Below, piece after piece: positions 34,023-44,802 of a stretch of 64,000 bases of DNA. A program made the position numbers and the translations under genes. Position 1 is the stretch's first letter, and the number at the start of each line of letters is the position of its first letter. Where the stretch lies: NCBI RefSeq assembly GCF_003058265.1, contig NZ_QBUK01000006.1, forward strand, positions 124,001 through 188,000. The letters run 5' to 3'. This stretch comes from Flagellimonas amoyensis (GTDB lineage Bacteria > Bacteroidota > Bacteroidia > Flavobacteriales > Flavobacteriaceae). The notes under the pieces were generated by a model. That model was not told the origin of the DNA and searched no databases. It saw only the letters and a list, made by a program, of their open reading frames with translations.

Positions 34023-34742
34023 TTATATTTTGGTGCAAACCACTTGATTGTTGAACTCCAAACTCACTATTGCATAATCTTCCAAGGAATTGTCCTTGGC
34101 CGCCTTAGCATAGAAAGCCATGAAATTCTTGAACTTTGTATTTAGATTGTCCACTCCCCCCAAATTCACCACAAAGTTCTCCATGCGGAATTTGAGCTGG
34201 TAGTTTCCTTCTTCTTCAATGTGTATCCCGATGACATTTTTCCTAAGAAAATCATCTTCGTTGATATAGTTGAGGATCACATACGCGTCCTCAAGGGTCT
34301 TGCCCGTAATTTTACCGGTGATAATGGGCACCCTTGCCGAATGTTGCTTGGACAAAGGCATGCGTTCTCCCATATCATCCAAATAAAATTTGGAGACCCC
34401 TTCTACTCTTCCAATCGGTTTACGCTGAACAATCTTTGAGATAAGTTCCCCGTTTACAGTAAGATAGACTTGGGCATTTTTCACCATATCGTTGGACAGA
34501 ATTACCTCCTCTATGGTATTCAAAACTAATTGTTCTTTCTCCCTATTTTTTACGGGGCCGTAATTTTGTATTAACAATTTATTAACCGCATCCTCAGTCA
34601 AGTACAAGTTGTTGTCGCCCACAAATTTAACCGAGAGATCGTTCACCTTTTTCTTTTTGCTCCGCTGATCGGCAAAACCGTAAAGTGCAATTACGGCAAC
34701 CGACAGAAAAGCCAATTTGATGTAATTCCAATTAACCCGCAT
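34023..34742 (-). CDS. ftsQ: Cell division protein FtsQ
   Basis: The 239-residue bitopic membrane protein has a transmembrane segment at about residues 7-25 (YIKLAFLSVAVIALYGFAD). A POTRA-like region (DLSVKFVGDNNLYLTEDAVNKLL) and the FtsQ beta domain follow in the periplasm. It links FtsA-stage proteins to FtsL-type proteins and FtsW/FtsI. Sequence conservation is low in this phylum, so position between murC and ftsA supports the call. It overlaps murC by 11 bases. Confidence 0.9.
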   Translation of the reverse strand: MRVNWNYIKLAFLSVAVIALYGFADQRSKKKKVNDLSVKFVGDNNLYLTEDAVNKLLIQNYGPVKNREKEQLVLNTIEEVILSNDMVKNAQVYLTVNGELISKIVQRKPIGRVEGVSKFYLDDMGERMPLSKQHSARVPIITGKITGKTLEDAYVILNYINEDDFLRKNVIGIHIEEEGNYQLKFRMENFVVNLGGVDNLNTKFKNFMAFYAKAAKDNSLEDYAIVSLEFNNQVVCTKI

Positions 34743-36081
34743 AAGCCAATTCTTTTTTTATTTTGGGTACTTCAAGCCCTATATCCCCTGCGCCAAGGAC
34801 CACTAAAACCCCTGTTTTACAGTTACTCACTTCTTTGATCAGTTCCGCTTTGGGAACCAGTTTTTTATTGGGGTTGTCTATTTTTCCCAGCAGCCAAGTC
34901 GATGTGATGCCCTCCATGGGTTCTTCCCGTGCCGGGTAGATCTCCAAAAGAATGATTTCATCGAACTGGGAAAGACTTCGGCCAAAATCGTCCGCAAAAT
35001 CCTTCGTCCTTGAAAACAGGTGGGGCTGAAATATTGCCGTCACCTTTTCCCCAGGGTGCATCTCTCGTATAGCCTGGTGCACCGCATCAATTTCAGCGGG
35101 ATGGTGCGCATAGTCATCAATAAAAACGAAATCCTTTTCCTTGATCTGGTACGAAAACCTACGCTGTACGCCCTTGAACGTGGCCAAAGCTTCGGCAAGG
35201 CGGTGGGGTGGGCAACCCGTTTGCACCGCCATCGCAAAAGCAGCTAATCCATTGAGCAAATTGTGCCTACCAGGTTTACCAAAACGGACTTGTTTCAGTA
35301 CCTCGGAAGGCGTAACAATATCAAATATGTAGGTTCCATGTTCAATGTCAATATGTTCAATACAAAAGTCGGAGCCGTCCTCTATGCCAAAGGTGGTGCC
35401 CTCCATGGGCAATCCTTTTCGGACGAACAGCTTGCCGCCTGGTTTTATCTTTCCTGCAAAATCCCGAAAGGACTGCTGCAACTCTTCATGGGTGCCATAG
35501 ATGTCCAAGTGGTCGGCATCCATGCTTGTGATACAGGCCACCGTGGGGAACAATCTCAAAAAGGAACGATCGAACTCATCGGCCTCCACCACGGAATACT
35601 CAGTGCCCTCCAACACAAAATTGCTGTTGAAATCTTCCGACACCCCTCCCAAAAATGCAGTGAAGGGAAGCCCACATTCCTTCAGCAGGTGTGCCAAGAT
35701 GCATGAGGTGGTCGTTTTTCCATGTGTGCCCGCCACGGCCAAGCAATAGGAGTCTTTGGTGATGATACCCAATACCTCCGAACGTTTCTTGATGTCGAAA
35801 CCATTCGTTTTATAGAAATTGAGCTCACCATGGGATGCAGGGACCGCAGGTGTATAGACCACCAAGGTGCCCGGCTGCTTGAACGTGTCCGGCACCGAAG
35901 TTATATCATCCTCAAAATGGACCTGGATTCCCTTTTCCTGAAGACCATCGGTAATGGGCGTTGGGGTCTTGTCGTACCCCGCAACCGGCTTTCCGATAAA
36001 ATCGAAATAACGGGCCAGAGCGGACATACCTATGCCCCCTATACCAATAAAATAAACGCTATGTATATCCTTCAGGTTCAC
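34732..36081 (-). CDS. murC: UDP-N-acetylmuramate--L-alanine ligase
   Basis: MurC adds L-alanine to UDP-MurNAc, the first step of stem-peptide synthesis. The 449-residue Mur ligase has a Rossmann UDP-binding N-domain ([19 protein letters not shown]), the ATP-binding P-loop [17 protein letters not shown] near residue 115, and later motifs [13 protein letters not shown] and [14 protein letters not shown]. The length is normal. It overlaps murG by 4 bases (ATGA) and ftsQ by 11. Cytoplasmic. Confidence 0.97.
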   Translation of the reverse strand: MNLKDIHSVYFIGIGGIGMSALARYFDFIGKPVAGYDKTPTPITDGLQEKGIQVHFEDDITSVPDTFKQPGTLVVYTPAVPASHGELNFYKTNGFDIKKRSEVLGIITKDSYCLAVAGTHGKTTTSCILAHLLKECGLPFTAFLGGVSEDFNSNFVLEGTEYSVVEADEFDRSFLRLFPTVACITSMDADHLDIYGTHEELQQSFRDFAGKIKPGGKLFVRKGLPMEGTTFGIEDGSDFCIEHIDIEHGTYIFDIVTPSEVLKQVRFGKPGRHNLLNGLAAFAMAVQTGCPPHRLAEALATFKGVQRRFSYQIKEKDFVFIDDYAHHPAEIDAVHQAIREMHPGEKVTAIFQPHLFSRTKDFADDFGRSLSQFDEIILLEIYPAREEPMEGITSTWLLGKIDNPNKKLVPKAELIKEVSNCKTGVLVVLGAGDIGLEVPKIKKELAYAG

Positions 36082-37166
36082 TTCAGCAATTTTTCAATTT
36101 CATCCACTATATGTTCCGTGGCCTTGGGCATGGCCATTTTTTTGATATTCGTTCCCAGACGCTCTTGCATCGCTGTGGAAGCCATCATCTCTGTAAACTT
36201 TTTTTCAAATTCGGCATCCAGTTCGCTTTCCTTTAGCATAATGGCAGCTTCCTTGGACACCAGGGCATTTGCATTTTGGGTCTGATGGTCTTCGGCCACA
36301 TTGGGTGATGGGATAAAGATCACCGGTTTTCCCACCAGACATAACTCCGAAACCGAACCGGCCCCGGCCCTTGAAATCACCACATCCGCGGCGGCATAGG
36401 CCAAGTCCATCCTATTGACGAAGGCCAATACCTTAACCGAATCCGAATCGTATGTTTTGTATTCCTCCACATAGAGCTTGCCACACTGCCAAAGCACTTG
36501 AAGCCCCTGCCCTTCAAAAAATTTCAATTCTTTCTGGACCAATTGGTTGATGCGTCTGGCACCCAGACTTCCTCCCAAGATCAGAACGGTCTTCTTGTTT
36601 GCATCCAAGCCAAAGAAACCGAGAGCCTCTTCCTTGCCCGATTTCTGGTCCACCAAATCCATGCGGACGGGGTTTCCAGTCTTTACGACCTTTTCCTTTG
36701 GAAAAAACCGCTCCATTCCATCATAGGCCACACATATTTTCTCGGCCTTTCCTGCCAATAGTTTGTTCGTGATGCCCGCAAAGGAATTCTGCTCCTGTAG
36801 CACACAGGGAATGCCCGCACTGGCCGCCATGCGCAACAATGGTCCGCTGGCAAAGCCTCCCGTGCCTATGGCTACATGGGGCTTGAACTGCTTCACTATT
36901 TTTCTGGCCTCCAACAAACTGCTTATCACTTTAAAGGGAAACATGAGATTTTTCAATGTCAGTTTCCGTTGTATTCCACTTATCCACAAGCCCTTGATCT
37001 CATATCCGGCCTGTGGCACTTTTTCCATCTCCATTTTATCCTTGGCCCCCACGAACAGGAACTTGGCATCGGGATGCCTTTTCTTCAGCTCGTTGGCTAT
37101 GGCCACTGCGGGATAGATATGTCCTCCCGTGCCTCCTCCAGAAAGTATGAACCTATAACTGCCCAC
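36078..37166 (-). CDS. murG: Lipid II synthase (undecaprenyl-PP-MurNAc-pentapeptide GlcNAc transferase)
   Basis: MurG transfers GlcNAc from UDP-GlcNAc to lipid I, giving lipid II, on the inner face of the membrane. The 362-residue GT-B protein has the N-terminal glycine loop [19 protein letters not shown], a second [14 protein letters not shown], and the C-terminal [19 protein letters not shown] nucleotide-sugar site. Its start overlaps ftsW by 14 bases. Confidence 0.97.
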   Translation of the reverse strand: MGSYRFILSGGGTGGHIYPAVAIANELKKRHPDAKFLFVGAKDKMEMEKVPQAGYEIKGLWISGIQRKLTLKNLMFPFKVISSLLEARKIVKQFKPHVAIGTGGFASGPLLRMAASAGIPCVLQEQNSFAGITNKLLAGKAEKICVAYDGMERFFPKEKVVKTGNPVRMDLVDQKSGKEEALGFFGLDANKKTVLILGGSLGARRINQLVQKELKFFEGQGLQVLWQCGKLYVEEYKTYDSDSVKVLAFVNRMDLAYAAADVVISRAGAGSVSELCLVGKPVIFIPSPNVAEDHQTQNANALVSKEAAIMLKESELDAEFEKKFTEMMASTAMQERLGTNIKKMAMPKATEHIVDEIEKLLK

Positions 37167-38358
37167 TCAATACTTCTAAAGGGTTGGTCTCATCTATATC
37201 ATAGGATTGCTCCTCCAAATTCTCTGTTTTGTTGCTCGCACTCAACACAATGCCAATGGCCAAGCAGGTCATCCAAATGGACGTACCCCCCATACTGATC
37301 AGTGGCAATGGCTGGCCCGTTACAGGAAACAACTGCACCACTACGGCCATATTGATGAATGCCTGGAACACAATGGGCAGCCCGACCCCGATCACCAACA
37401 ATTTTGAAAACACTGTTTTGGCCGAGTGTGCCACCACGACTATCCGGAACAACAACAAGAGGTAAAAGAACAACAAGGCTCCTCCACCCAACAATCCATA
37501 TTCTTCAATTATGATCGCAAAGATGAAATCCGAGGTACTTTGCGACAACATATTTTTCATGACGCTCTTTCCGGCCCCTTTGCCTACCACACCGCCTTCG
37601 GCTATGGCTATCTGGGCCAGGGTCAGCTGGTGCAAATCGTCCTTGTCCGCCTGTTCGGGATGGAGAAAGGTTTCTATCCTGGATTTCCATGTACCCGCCC
37701 TATTTGGCAATACCTCGGGCGCCTTGAAGAGCACGAACATGAACATACCGCCCAGTACGATTCCCGTGCCCACCATGGCAAACAGGTATTTCAGCGGATA
37801 TCCACCCAAAAAGCACAGCACCAACACCATAAAACAGATGATGGCCGCCGTTGAAAAGTTCTCGGGCAAAATGAGCACCACCACCAAGGCCGTTGGAAGC
37901 CAAAGTGGCAAAATACTTTCCTTGAATGTGATCTTTACATCCTTGATCTTGGTCAAATACCGGGCAATCCATATCATCAATACCACAGCGGCCAAAGTGG
38001 ATGTCTGGAAATTGACCCCTACCAAAGGAATCTTGATCCAACGGTTTGCCGTGACCCCTCCAATGCGGGTCTCCACCGTTAGCGTATAAGCCAACAGAAT
38101 CAACACAATGGGAAGGGCAATGATGGAAAGTCCCTTAAAGTAATGGGTGGGGATCTTATGGATGGCATAAATGATCCCAAAGCCCAAGAACAAGAGGACG
38201 GCATGTTTCACCAAGTGCCCGAACGTGGTCCCGTCATCATTCACAAACACCAAATTGGTACTTGCGCTATAGACAGGCAAAAATGAGAAAAGGGCCAAAA
38301 GGGCCACTACGCCCCAGATGGCTTTATCACCTTTCAGATTTTTGAATATGGCCAACAC
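37153..38358 (-). CDS. ftsW: Peptidoglycan glycosyltransferase FtsW (SEDS family)
   Basis: The 401-residue, ten-helix SEDS protein polymerises glycan strands at the septum together with the ftsI product. SEDS hallmarks are [22 protein letters not shown] in the second quarter (Arg-Trp and the PS-like segment), and [17 protein letters not shown] and [20 protein letters not shown] toward the C-terminus. It lies 3 bases downstream of murD, and its end overlaps murG by 14 bases. Confidence 0.96.
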   Translation of the reverse strand: MLAIFKNLKGDKAIWGVVALLALFSFLPVYSASTNLVFVNDDGTTFGHLVKHAVLLFLGFGIIYAIHKIPTHYFKGLSIIALPIVLILLAYTLTVETRIGGVTANRWIKIPLVGVNFQTSTLAAVVLMIWIARYLTKIKDVKITFKESILPLWLPTALVVVLILPENFSTAAIICFMVLVLCFLGGYPLKYLFAMVGTGIVLGGMFMFVLFKAPEVLPNRAGTWKSRIETFLHPEQADKDDLHQLTLAQIAIAEGGVVGKGAGKSVMKNMLSQSTSDFIFAIIIEEYGLLGGGALLFFYLLLLFRIVVVAHSAKTVFSKLLVIGVGLPIVFQAFINMAVVVQLFPVTGQPLPLISMGGTSIWMTCLAIGIVLSASNKTENLEEQSYDIDETNPLEVLSGQL

Positions 38359-38361
38359 GTT

Positions 38362-39699
38362 CTACAAATTTTTGATTGCTGCTTTAAATTGATCTCCCCT
38401 ATCCTCATAGTTCTTGAAAAGGTCAAAACTGGCACAGGCCGGCGACAAAAGGACGGCATCGCCCCGCTCCGAAACCTTGTAGGCCACTTTTACCGCTTCC
38501 TCCATGGAATAGGTCTCCACCATTAGGTCTATCACATTGCCAAAAGACTCCTTCAACTTGGTATTGTCCACACCCAAACAGATAATGGCCTTCACCTTCT
38601 CGCGCACCAAGGGCATCAACTCTGCATAGTCGTTTCCTTTGTCCACTCCACCCGCTATCCAAACAATGGGCTTTTTGATACCGTCCAGTGCATAGAATGT
38701 GGCATTGACATTGGTTGCCTTGGAATCGTTGATGTACTCCACATGATTGATCTTCAACACTTTTTCCAGCCTATGGGGCACTCCCTGAAAGGACTGGATG
38801 CTCTGGCGGATGGTCTCTTTCCTGACCTTCACCAAGAGGGCGGCCATACTTGCGGCCATAGTGTTCTTTACGTTGTGCTGCCCTTCCAAGGCCAAAATAT
38901 CTGTACTCATTTCCAAGGTATTATTATGTTCCAATTTTATTTTTATCGTTTTATCCTCCAACCAAGCTCCTTCTTCCAACTTTTTTTTGACTGAAAAAGG
39001 GACCAATTTGGATTGAACAGGGTTTTTCTTTAACCAACTTTCCATTACTTCATCATCGGCGTCATAGATCAGGTAATCGTTTTCATCCTGGTTCATGGCG
39101 ATGCGGAACTTGGAGGCGATATAGTTTTCAAACTTGTACTCATATCGGTCCAAATGGTCCGGGGTGATGTTGGTGATCACGGCAATGTGCGGTTTGAAAT
39201 CCACGATACCGTCCAGTTGAAAACTGCTGATCTCCAACACATACTGATCCATATCTTTCTCGGCCACCATTTTGGCAAAGCTGTCACCAATGTTTCCTGC
39301 CATGCCCGCATTCAATCCACCTTCCTTCAAAAGATGATGGGTCATCATCGTGGTCGTGGTCTTCCCGTTACTTCCCGTTATGCCAATAAGCGTAGCGTCG
39401 GTATATGTTGATGCAAACTCTATTTCCGAAATGACCGGAACGCCTTTGGCAACAAGTGCCTTGACCAATGGTGCCTTATCGGGAATGCCCGGGCTTTTCA
39501 TCACCACATCGGCATTCAGGATCTTGGCCTCCGTGTGGTCGCCAGACTCCCATTCAATCTCAAAATGTTCAAGAACTTCTTTGTATTTCTCTTTGATCTC
39601 TCCTTTGTCCGAAACAAAGACTTCAAATCCTTTTTGCTGCCCCAAAATGGCGGTTCCCACACCACTTTCTCCTCCTCCAAGTATCACCAAGCGGCCCAT
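38362..39699 (-). CDS. murD: UDP-N-acetylmuramoyl-L-alanine--D-glutamate ligase
   Basis: MurD adds D-glutamate to UDP-MurNAc-L-Ala. The 445-residue ligase has LVILGGGESGVGTAILG at the N-terminus, the P-loop GITGSNGKTTTTMMTHHLL near residue 110, INDSKATNVNATFYAL and the closing LLSPACASFDLFKNYEDRG, all standard. It directly abuts mraY (no gap) and is followed by ftsW after 3 bases. Confidence 0.97.
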   Translation of the reverse strand: MGRLVILGGGESGVGTAILGQQKGFEVFVSDKGEIKEKYKEVLEHFEIEWESGDHTEAKILNADVVMKSPGIPDKAPLVKALVAKGVPVISEIEFASTYTDATLIGITGSNGKTTTTMMTHHLLKEGGLNAGMAGNIGDSFAKMVAEKDMDQYVLEISSFQLDGIVDFKPHIAVITNITPDHLDRYEYKFENYIASKFRIAMNQDENDYLIYDADDEVMESWLKKNPVQSKLVPFSVKKKLEEGAWLEDKTIKIKLEHNNTLEMSTDILALEGQHNVKNTMAASMAALLVKVRKETIRQSIQSFQGVPHRLEKVLKINHVEYINDSKATNVNATFYALDGIKKPIVWIAGGVDKGNDYAELMPLVREKVKAIICLGVDNTKLKESFGNVIDLMVETYSMEEAVKVAYKVSERGDAVLLSPACASFDLFKNYEDRGDQFKAAIKNL

Positions 39700-40920
39700 C
39701 TATCTAATTTTAAGTGTGACAATGCTGATGATGGCCAATAAGATCCCAATGATCCAGAACCGTGTCACTATCTTGCTCTCGTGATATAATTTTTTTTGGT
39801 AATGATGGTGCAAGGGAGCCATCAAGAATATGCGTTTCCCTTCGCCATATTTCTTTTTCGTATGCTTGAAATATCCCACTTGCAGCATCACGGATAGGGA
39901 CTCTGCAAAAAAGATCCCGCAGAGCACGGGGAGCAACAGTTCCTTTCTGACCATAATGGCAATCACCGCAATGACACCTCCAATGGTAAGACTTCCCGTA
40001 TCTCCCATAAACACTTGGGCCGGAAAGGTATTGTACCATAGGAATCCGACCAACGCCCCTACAAAAGCGGCAATGAACACCACCAATTCCCCTACTCTGG
40101 GCAGGTAGAAAATATCCAGATAGTTTGAAAACTGGATATTCCCTGAAACCCATGCAAAAATGCCCAGGGTCAGCACGATGATTGCTGAGGAACCAGCCGC
40201 CAATCCATCAATTCCATCCGTTAGGTTGGCCCCGTTGGAAACTGCGGTGACGATCAAAATGACCGCAGGGATGAAAATGAGCCACGCATAGTCCTCAACC
40301 CCTTCGCCCATCCATGAAATAAAATCGGCATAGTCCAACTCATTGTTCTTGAAAAAGGGCACATTGGTCCGGACCGCCTTGGTCTCTTCGCCAAAAACCT
40401 TTTCCACTTTGAAATCCTCCGTGATGGTCGTGGTATCTTTCTCCTTGATGGTCACCATGGGATGAAAATAGAGCGTGATGCCTACGATCAGTCCGAGGCC
40501 CACTTGCCCCATGACCTTGAACTTTCCTTTCAGTCCCTTTTTATCCTTTTTAAAGATCTTGATGTAATCGTCCACAAAACCAATGACACCCATCCAAATG
40601 GTGGTGACGATCAACAAAATGACATAGATGTTTTTGATGTCGGCAAACAAGATCACGGGCAACAGGGTGGATATGATGATGATCAACCCGCCCATGGTGG
40701 GTGTTCCCGCTTTTTGCTGCTGGCCTTCCAGGCCAAGATCACGGATGCTTTCCCCAATCTGCTTTTTTTGCAGGAAGAGAATGATCCGCTTTCCGTATAC
40801 CATTGCTATCAGAAGAGACAACATCACGGCCATGGCCGCCCTAAAGGTCAAAAACCGAAAAAGGCCCGCACCTGGCAGTTGGTATTGTTTCTCCAAAAAT
40901 TCGAACAAGTAGTATAACAT
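39700..40920 (-). CDS. mraY: Phospho-N-acetylmuramoyl-pentapeptide transferase
   Basis: MraY moves phospho-MurNAc-pentapeptide onto undecaprenyl phosphate, making lipid I. The polytopic membrane protein has the Asp motifs [10 protein letters not shown] and [15 protein letters not shown], and the [10 protein letters not shown] loop. At 406 residues it is about 45 longer than the E. coli enzyme; the extra sequence is a hydrophilic insert around residues 155-210 ([20 protein letters not shown] and beyond), common in this phylum. It is the only gene of the cluster with a sizeable upstream gap (90 bases). Confidence 0.96.
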   Translation of the reverse strand: MLYYLFEFLEKQYQLPGAGLFRFLTFRAAMAVMLSLLIAMVYGKRIILFLQKKQIGESIRDLGLEGQQQKAGTPTMGGLIIIISTLLPVILFADIKNIYVILLIVTTIWMGVIGFVDDYIKIFKKDKKGLKGKFKVMGQVGLGLIVGITLYFHPMVTIKEKDTTTITEDFKVEKVFGEETKAVRTNVPFFKNNELDYADFISWMGEGVEDYAWLIFIPAVILIVTAVSNGANLTDGIDGLAAGSSAIIVLTLGIFAWVSGNIQFSNYLDIFYLPRVGELVVFIAAFVGALVGFLWYNTFPAQVFMGDTGSLTIGGVIAVIAIMVRKELLLPVLCGIFFAESLSVMLQVGYFKHTKKKYGEGKRIFLMAPLHHHYQKKLYHESKIVTRFWIIGILLAIISIVTLKIR

Positions 40921-41010
40921 ATTCAGATATAAGACTTAAGATGTAAGACACAAGACAGAAATTGCTTCAAACCATATTCCTTGGCCTTGCTTCTTATTAC
41001 CTTCATTCAA
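40921..41010. repeat. Degenerate ATAAGAC-type repeat inside the dcw cluster
   Basis: The murE-mraY gap holds several imperfect copies of A(T)AAGAC on one side and CTTG/CTTCTTATT sequence on the other, forming a loose inverted repeat. A similar element fills 47185-47280. This looks like a dispersed flavobacterial intergenic repeat that has landed inside an otherwise gap-free operon. Confidence 0.4.
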
Positions 41011-42474
41011 TTACTTATTTAGGCTCTCCAGAGCTTCTTTCACTTCTTTAAAATCATCAAAATCCACCCGGACGCCATTGGTTTCCTGATAGGTTTCATG
41101 TCCTTTTCCCGCCACCAAGATGATATCATTGGCCAAGGCCAATTTGCAAGCCGCCTTTATGGCCTGTTTTCTGTTCTCGATGGACAATACTTTTTTGGTG
41201 TTCTGGGCCTCCACTCCTTTTTCCATTTCCTCAATGATGGTTGCCGGGAGCTCCGTCCTGGGGTTGTCGGATGTGAATATGGCCTGGTCACTCATTTCGG
41301 AAGCGATATGACCCATAACCGGACGCTTAGACTTATCGCGGTCACCACCACACCCCACTACGGTGATGACCTTTTCATTTCCAGTCCTCAATGCATTGAT
41401 GGTGATCAATACATTTTTTAGTGCGTCCGGCGTATGGGCATAATCAACTATTGCCGTTATTTTTTCTTTGGATATATAGTATTGGAACCTGCCGTCCACG
41501 GTCTCCAACTCGCTCATCAGCCTCAGGGTCTCCATTTTTTCCAGCCCTAAAAGGTCCGCCACCGCATAGATTGCCAACAGATTATAGGCGTTGAAATCCC
41601 CTATGAGTTTGGACCACAGTTCATTGTCATCCAATTTCAACAACTGTCCGTTGAACTGCTTCTCCAATATCTGGGCCCTGTAATCCGCATAGGATTTTAG
41701 GGCATAGGTATATTTTTTGGCTTTGGTGTTCTGCAACATCACCATGCCATTCTTGTCATCGATGTTGACCAAGGCAAAAGCCGTCTTGGGCAAAGTATCG
41801 AACAATTTTTTCTTCGTATCGCGGTATTCTGCAAAAGTTTTGTGATAGTCCAGGTGATCGTGGGATAGATTGGTAAAGACCGCCCCCGCAAAGTGTAATC
41901 CTTCGGATCTTTTCTGATGGATACCGTGCGAACTCACCTCCATGAAACAGCATTCCACCCCTTCCGCACTCATCTTTGCCAAATAATTGTTGATGGTCAT
42001 GACATCCGGCGTGGTGTGGCTCGCTGGATATTCCTTATCGCCCACCATTACCTTAATCGTAGAAAGCAGACCTGCTTTGTAACCCGCCTTCATATAAAGG
42101 TTATACAACAAGGTGGCTACCGTAGTCTTTCCATTGGTCCCTGTAATTCCGACCAGTTTTAGGTTTTTTGACGGGTTTCCATAAAAATTGGAAGCCATCA
42201 CGGCAAGGGCACTGTTGCAATCCGGCACCTTCAAATAGGTGACACCATTGACCAACAGTTCGGGCAATTCTTCACAGACCACTGCTTTGGCGCCAAAGTC
42301 CACCGCTTTTTGAATGTATATGTGCCCGTCAGTAATGGTACCCCGAACAGCCACGAACACATCGTCCATCTCCACTTTTCTGGAATCGAAATGGATATGG
42401 TTCACCACGACATGGGTATCCCCACTCACCGCAGTAAGGCTAACACCATATAATATGTCCTTCAACAACTTCAT
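41011..42474 (-). CDS. murE: UDP-MurNAc-tripeptide synthetase (meso-diaminopimelate-adding)
   Basis: MurE adds the third residue to the stem peptide. The 487-residue ligase has the P-loop GITGTNGKTTVATLLYNLY near residue 110. The substrate motif reads DNPR at residues 403-406, which marks meso-diaminopimelate specificity; lysine-type enzymes have a different tetrapeptide there. The organism thus has DAP-type peptidoglycan, as expected for a Gram-negative. The start overlaps the ftsI stop by 4 bases. Confidence 0.97.
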   Translation of the reverse strand: MKLLKDILYGVSLTAVSGDTHVVVNHIHFDSRKVEMDDVFVAVRGTITDGHIYIQKAVDFGAKAVVCEELPELLVNGVTYLKVPDCNSALAVMASNFYGNPSKNLKLVGITGTNGKTTVATLLYNLYMKAGYKAGLLSTIKVMVGDKEYPASHTTPDVMTINNYLAKMSAEGVECCFMEVSSHGIHQKRSEGLHFAGAVFTNLSHDHLDYHKTFAEYRDTKKKLFDTLPKTAFALVNIDDKNGMVMLQNTKAKKYTYALKSYADYRAQILEKQFNGQLLKLDDNELWSKLIGDFNAYNLLAIYAVADLLGLEKMETLRLMSELETVDGRFQYYISKEKITAIVDYAHTPDALKNVLITINALRTGNEKVITVVGCGGDRDKSKRPVMGHIASEMSDQAIFTSDNPRTELPATIIEEMEKGVEAQNTKKVLSIENRKQAIKAACKLALANDIILVAGKGHETYQETNGVRVDFDDFKEVKEALESLNK

Positions 42475-44480
42475 GAAAGCTCCAGTACTATTTTCTTTAC
42501 TTGTTTGATATCCGTTCCTTGATCTATGGACTGCTTCTTCACTTTTCCATTTCCATGCACTTCCACTTCCAGCCCCAGATTTTCCAATAGGGACACCGCA
42601 TCCATTCCACTCATTCCCTTCACATTGGGCACAGTCCCAAATTTTTTCTGGGCCATGGCAAAGTATTGCTCATATGCCTTGTCCAAATCTGGGTCGTCGA
42701 ACTGCTTGCTCTCCACTTCATCCACCAAAGGTGAAATGGCATGTATCTTTTGTGCCATGGATTTGAAGACCGGACCTGACACATCGGCTCCATAATACCC
42801 TTCGCTCTTGTCCGGCTCATGGATGATCACGATACAGGAATACTTGGGGTTGTCCGCTGGAAAATATCCTGCAAAAGAGGAGATATAGGCCAATTTGTCC
42901 GGGTCCTTCTCCACATAGTTCTTCTGGGTGGTCCCAGTTTTACCTGCCATGGAAAAGTTCTTGGAGTACAGCCCGTGACCGGTACCGTATTTTTTCTCCA
43001 CCACGTCCTTCATGAGTTGCCTCACCTTATCCACAGTCTCTTTGGAGCAGATGGATGGGTTCAGCACCTGTTTGTCAAAACGTTTTACCACTTTACTGCC
43101 TTCCCTCACCTCTTTGATCAATCGAGGTTTTACCAACTCCCCGTCATTGGCAATGGCATTGTAAAAGGCCAAGGTCTGCATGGGCGTCAATGACACCTCA
43201 TAGCCGTGGGACATCCATCCAAGGGAAATGCCCGACCAACCCTTGTCTCCCGGATAGCGGATCACGGGATCTCCTTCACCGATGATGGGCAGATCCAATT
43301 TTTTGTGCAGCCCCATGTTCATCAAACGGTTCACGAACTTGGCTGGCTGTTCCTTATAATTTTCATTGATGATCTTGGCAAAAGCAGTGTTCGAGGAAAC
43401 CGCAAAGGCCCTTGCCGTGGAAATCTTCCCGTATCCGCCCCACTTGGAATCCTTTACAACACCATCGTATATCTGGTACCGTCCTTTTTCGGTATCGATG
43501 ACCGTACTGGTGTCCACCACCTTATCTTCCAAAGCGGCCACTAGGGACATCAACTTAAAGGTAGAACCTGGTTCGTGCGACTCCCCCACGGCATAGTTCA
43601 ACTTTTCATAGTATTTCCCATCGGAGGTACGCCCCAGATTGGAGATGGCCTTCACTTCTCCGGTCTTGGTCTCCATGACCACCACACAACCATGATCGGC
43701 CTTATATTTTTCGAGCTGCTTCAACAATTCGTGGTGGGCAATGTCCTGAATGTTCACATCGATGGTGGACACCACATCCAATCCATCCTGCGGTTCCACA
43801 ATATTATCCAAGCCCACAGGTTTCCATTGACCCTTTGCTATTTTTTGCTTCAGACGTTTTCCTTCCCTGCCCCTCAAATAGGTCTCACCAAAGGCACCAT
43901 CCAAACCTACACGGGTATAGTATCCGTTTTCATCCACTTTTTCATAACCAATGCTCCTGGCCGCCATCTTACCCAAAGGGTATTCCCTCACCACGCGATG
44001 GGTCTCAATGAATCCGCCTTTATACGGACCTAGGTTGAAAAGAGGAAATTGCTTGATGCGGACATAACTCAGGTAATCCACATTGCGTGCCACCAGCTCA
44101 TACCTGCTCCCATTGGCCCTCGCCTTTCTGAACAGTTGCCTGTAATAGGAAGAAGGCCGATTGAAAAGAATCCCCAACGAATCGGACAGTGCGCCAACAT
44201 GGTTTTGGAAATTTGTTTCGGATACCGTTTGGGCATCGAACCTGATTTCATATTTGGAAACGGATGCTGCCAAAAGACTGCCATCCTCGGAATACAGATT
44301 GCCCCGATTGGGTTCTATGGTGAACATTCTTTCGGTCTTGCTCAGGGCAAGTTCCTTGTATTTTTCACCTTCCACCATCTGGATATCCACCAGCTTCACC
44401 ACCACGGCAATGGCCATGACCAGAAGTCCACCTGCAACGAGGTAGAGCCTATTCATGATATTTTTTTCGGTGATTGCCAC
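42471..44480 (-). CDS. ftsI: Division-specific transpeptidase (PBP3/FtsI) with PASTA domain
   Basis: The 669-residue class B penicillin-binding protein cross-links septal peptidoglycan. A transmembrane helix (LYLVAGGLLVMAIAVVVKLV) lies at about residues 12-31. The transpeptidase motifs are STFK in HEPGSTFKLMS, SSN in FAVSSNTAF, and KTG in AGKTGTTQK. A C-terminal PASTA-like domain (GTVPNVKGMSGMDAVSLLEN) follows from about residue 610. Translation starts with GTG, whose G overlaps the ftsL TAG stop (TAGTG), so it is coupled to ftsL. Confidence 0.96.
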   Translation of the reverse strand: MAITEKNIMNRLYLVAGGLLVMAIAVVVKLVDIQMVEGEKYKELALSKTERMFTIEPNRGNLYSEDGSLLAASVSKYEIRFDAQTVSETNFQNHVGALSDSLGILFNRPSSYYRQLFRKARANGSRYELVARNVDYLSYVRIKQFPLFNLGPYKGGFIETHRVVREYPLGKMAARSIGYEKVDENGYYTRVGLDGAFGETYLRGREGKRLKQKIAKGQWKPVGLDNIVEPQDGLDVVSTIDVNIQDIAHHELLKQLEKYKADHGCVVVMETKTGEVKAISNLGRTSDGKYYEKLNYAVGESHEPGSTFKLMSLVAALEDKVVDTSTVIDTEKGRYQIYDGVVKDSKWGGYGKISTARAFAVSSNTAFAKIINENYKEQPAKFVNRLMNMGLHKKLDLPIIGEGDPVIRYPGDKGWSGISLGWMSHGYEVSLTPMQTLAFYNAIANDGELVKPRLIKEVREGSKVVKRFDKQVLNPSICSKETVDKVRQLMKDVVEKKYGTGHGLYSKNFSMAGKTGTTQKNYVEKDPDKLAYISSFAGYFPADNPKYSCIVIIHEPDKSEGYYGADVSGPVFKSMAQKIHAISPLVDEVESKQFDDPDLDKAYEQYFAMAQKKFGTVPNVKGMSGMDAVSLLENLGLEVEVHGNGKVKKQSIDQGTDIKQVKKIVLELS

Positions 44481-44797
44481 TATTCCGCTGATTTAACCAC
44501 TATTTTCTTCGGTGGGTTTTCCGAAGGAACAAGTCCCTTGTCCGCCACTTCTTTTCGCAGAGTGGATTCCAGCTTGAGCTGTTGCACATTGGACCTTCCT
44601 TGAAAAAACTCACTTTTCAATTTTCTCACCTCCTCGTTCAAGGCGGCTATTTCCATTACTTTTTTATCGGCATTGTGACTACTGGAAATCATCAATGCGG
44701 CCAAGAAGGAGGCATACAACAAAAACATCCAGTTCTTGGGAGCATCCCCGCTCACCAAAAACTTTCCTTTTAATATGTCCAGCAATCCTTTTCTCAT
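44480..44797 (-). CDS. ftsL: FtsL-like cell division protein
   Basis: The 105-residue protein has one transmembrane segment (residues about 20-40, NWMFLLYASFLAALMIS) followed by a heptad-like stretch (IAALNEEVRKLKSEFFQGRS) expected for the FtsL coiled coil that pairs with FtsB/DivIC. The sequence is too short and variable for certainty by itself; position between rsmH and ftsI in the dcw cluster carries the call. The gap to rsmH is 5 bases, and it overlaps ftsI by one base. Confidence 0.87.
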   Translation of the reverse strand: MRKGLLDILKGKFLVSGDAPKNWMFLLYASFLAALMISSSHNADKKVMEIAALNEEVRKLKSEFFQGRSNVQQLKLESTLRKEVADKGLVPSENPPKKIVVKSAE

Positions 44798-44802
44798 TTT
44801 TT

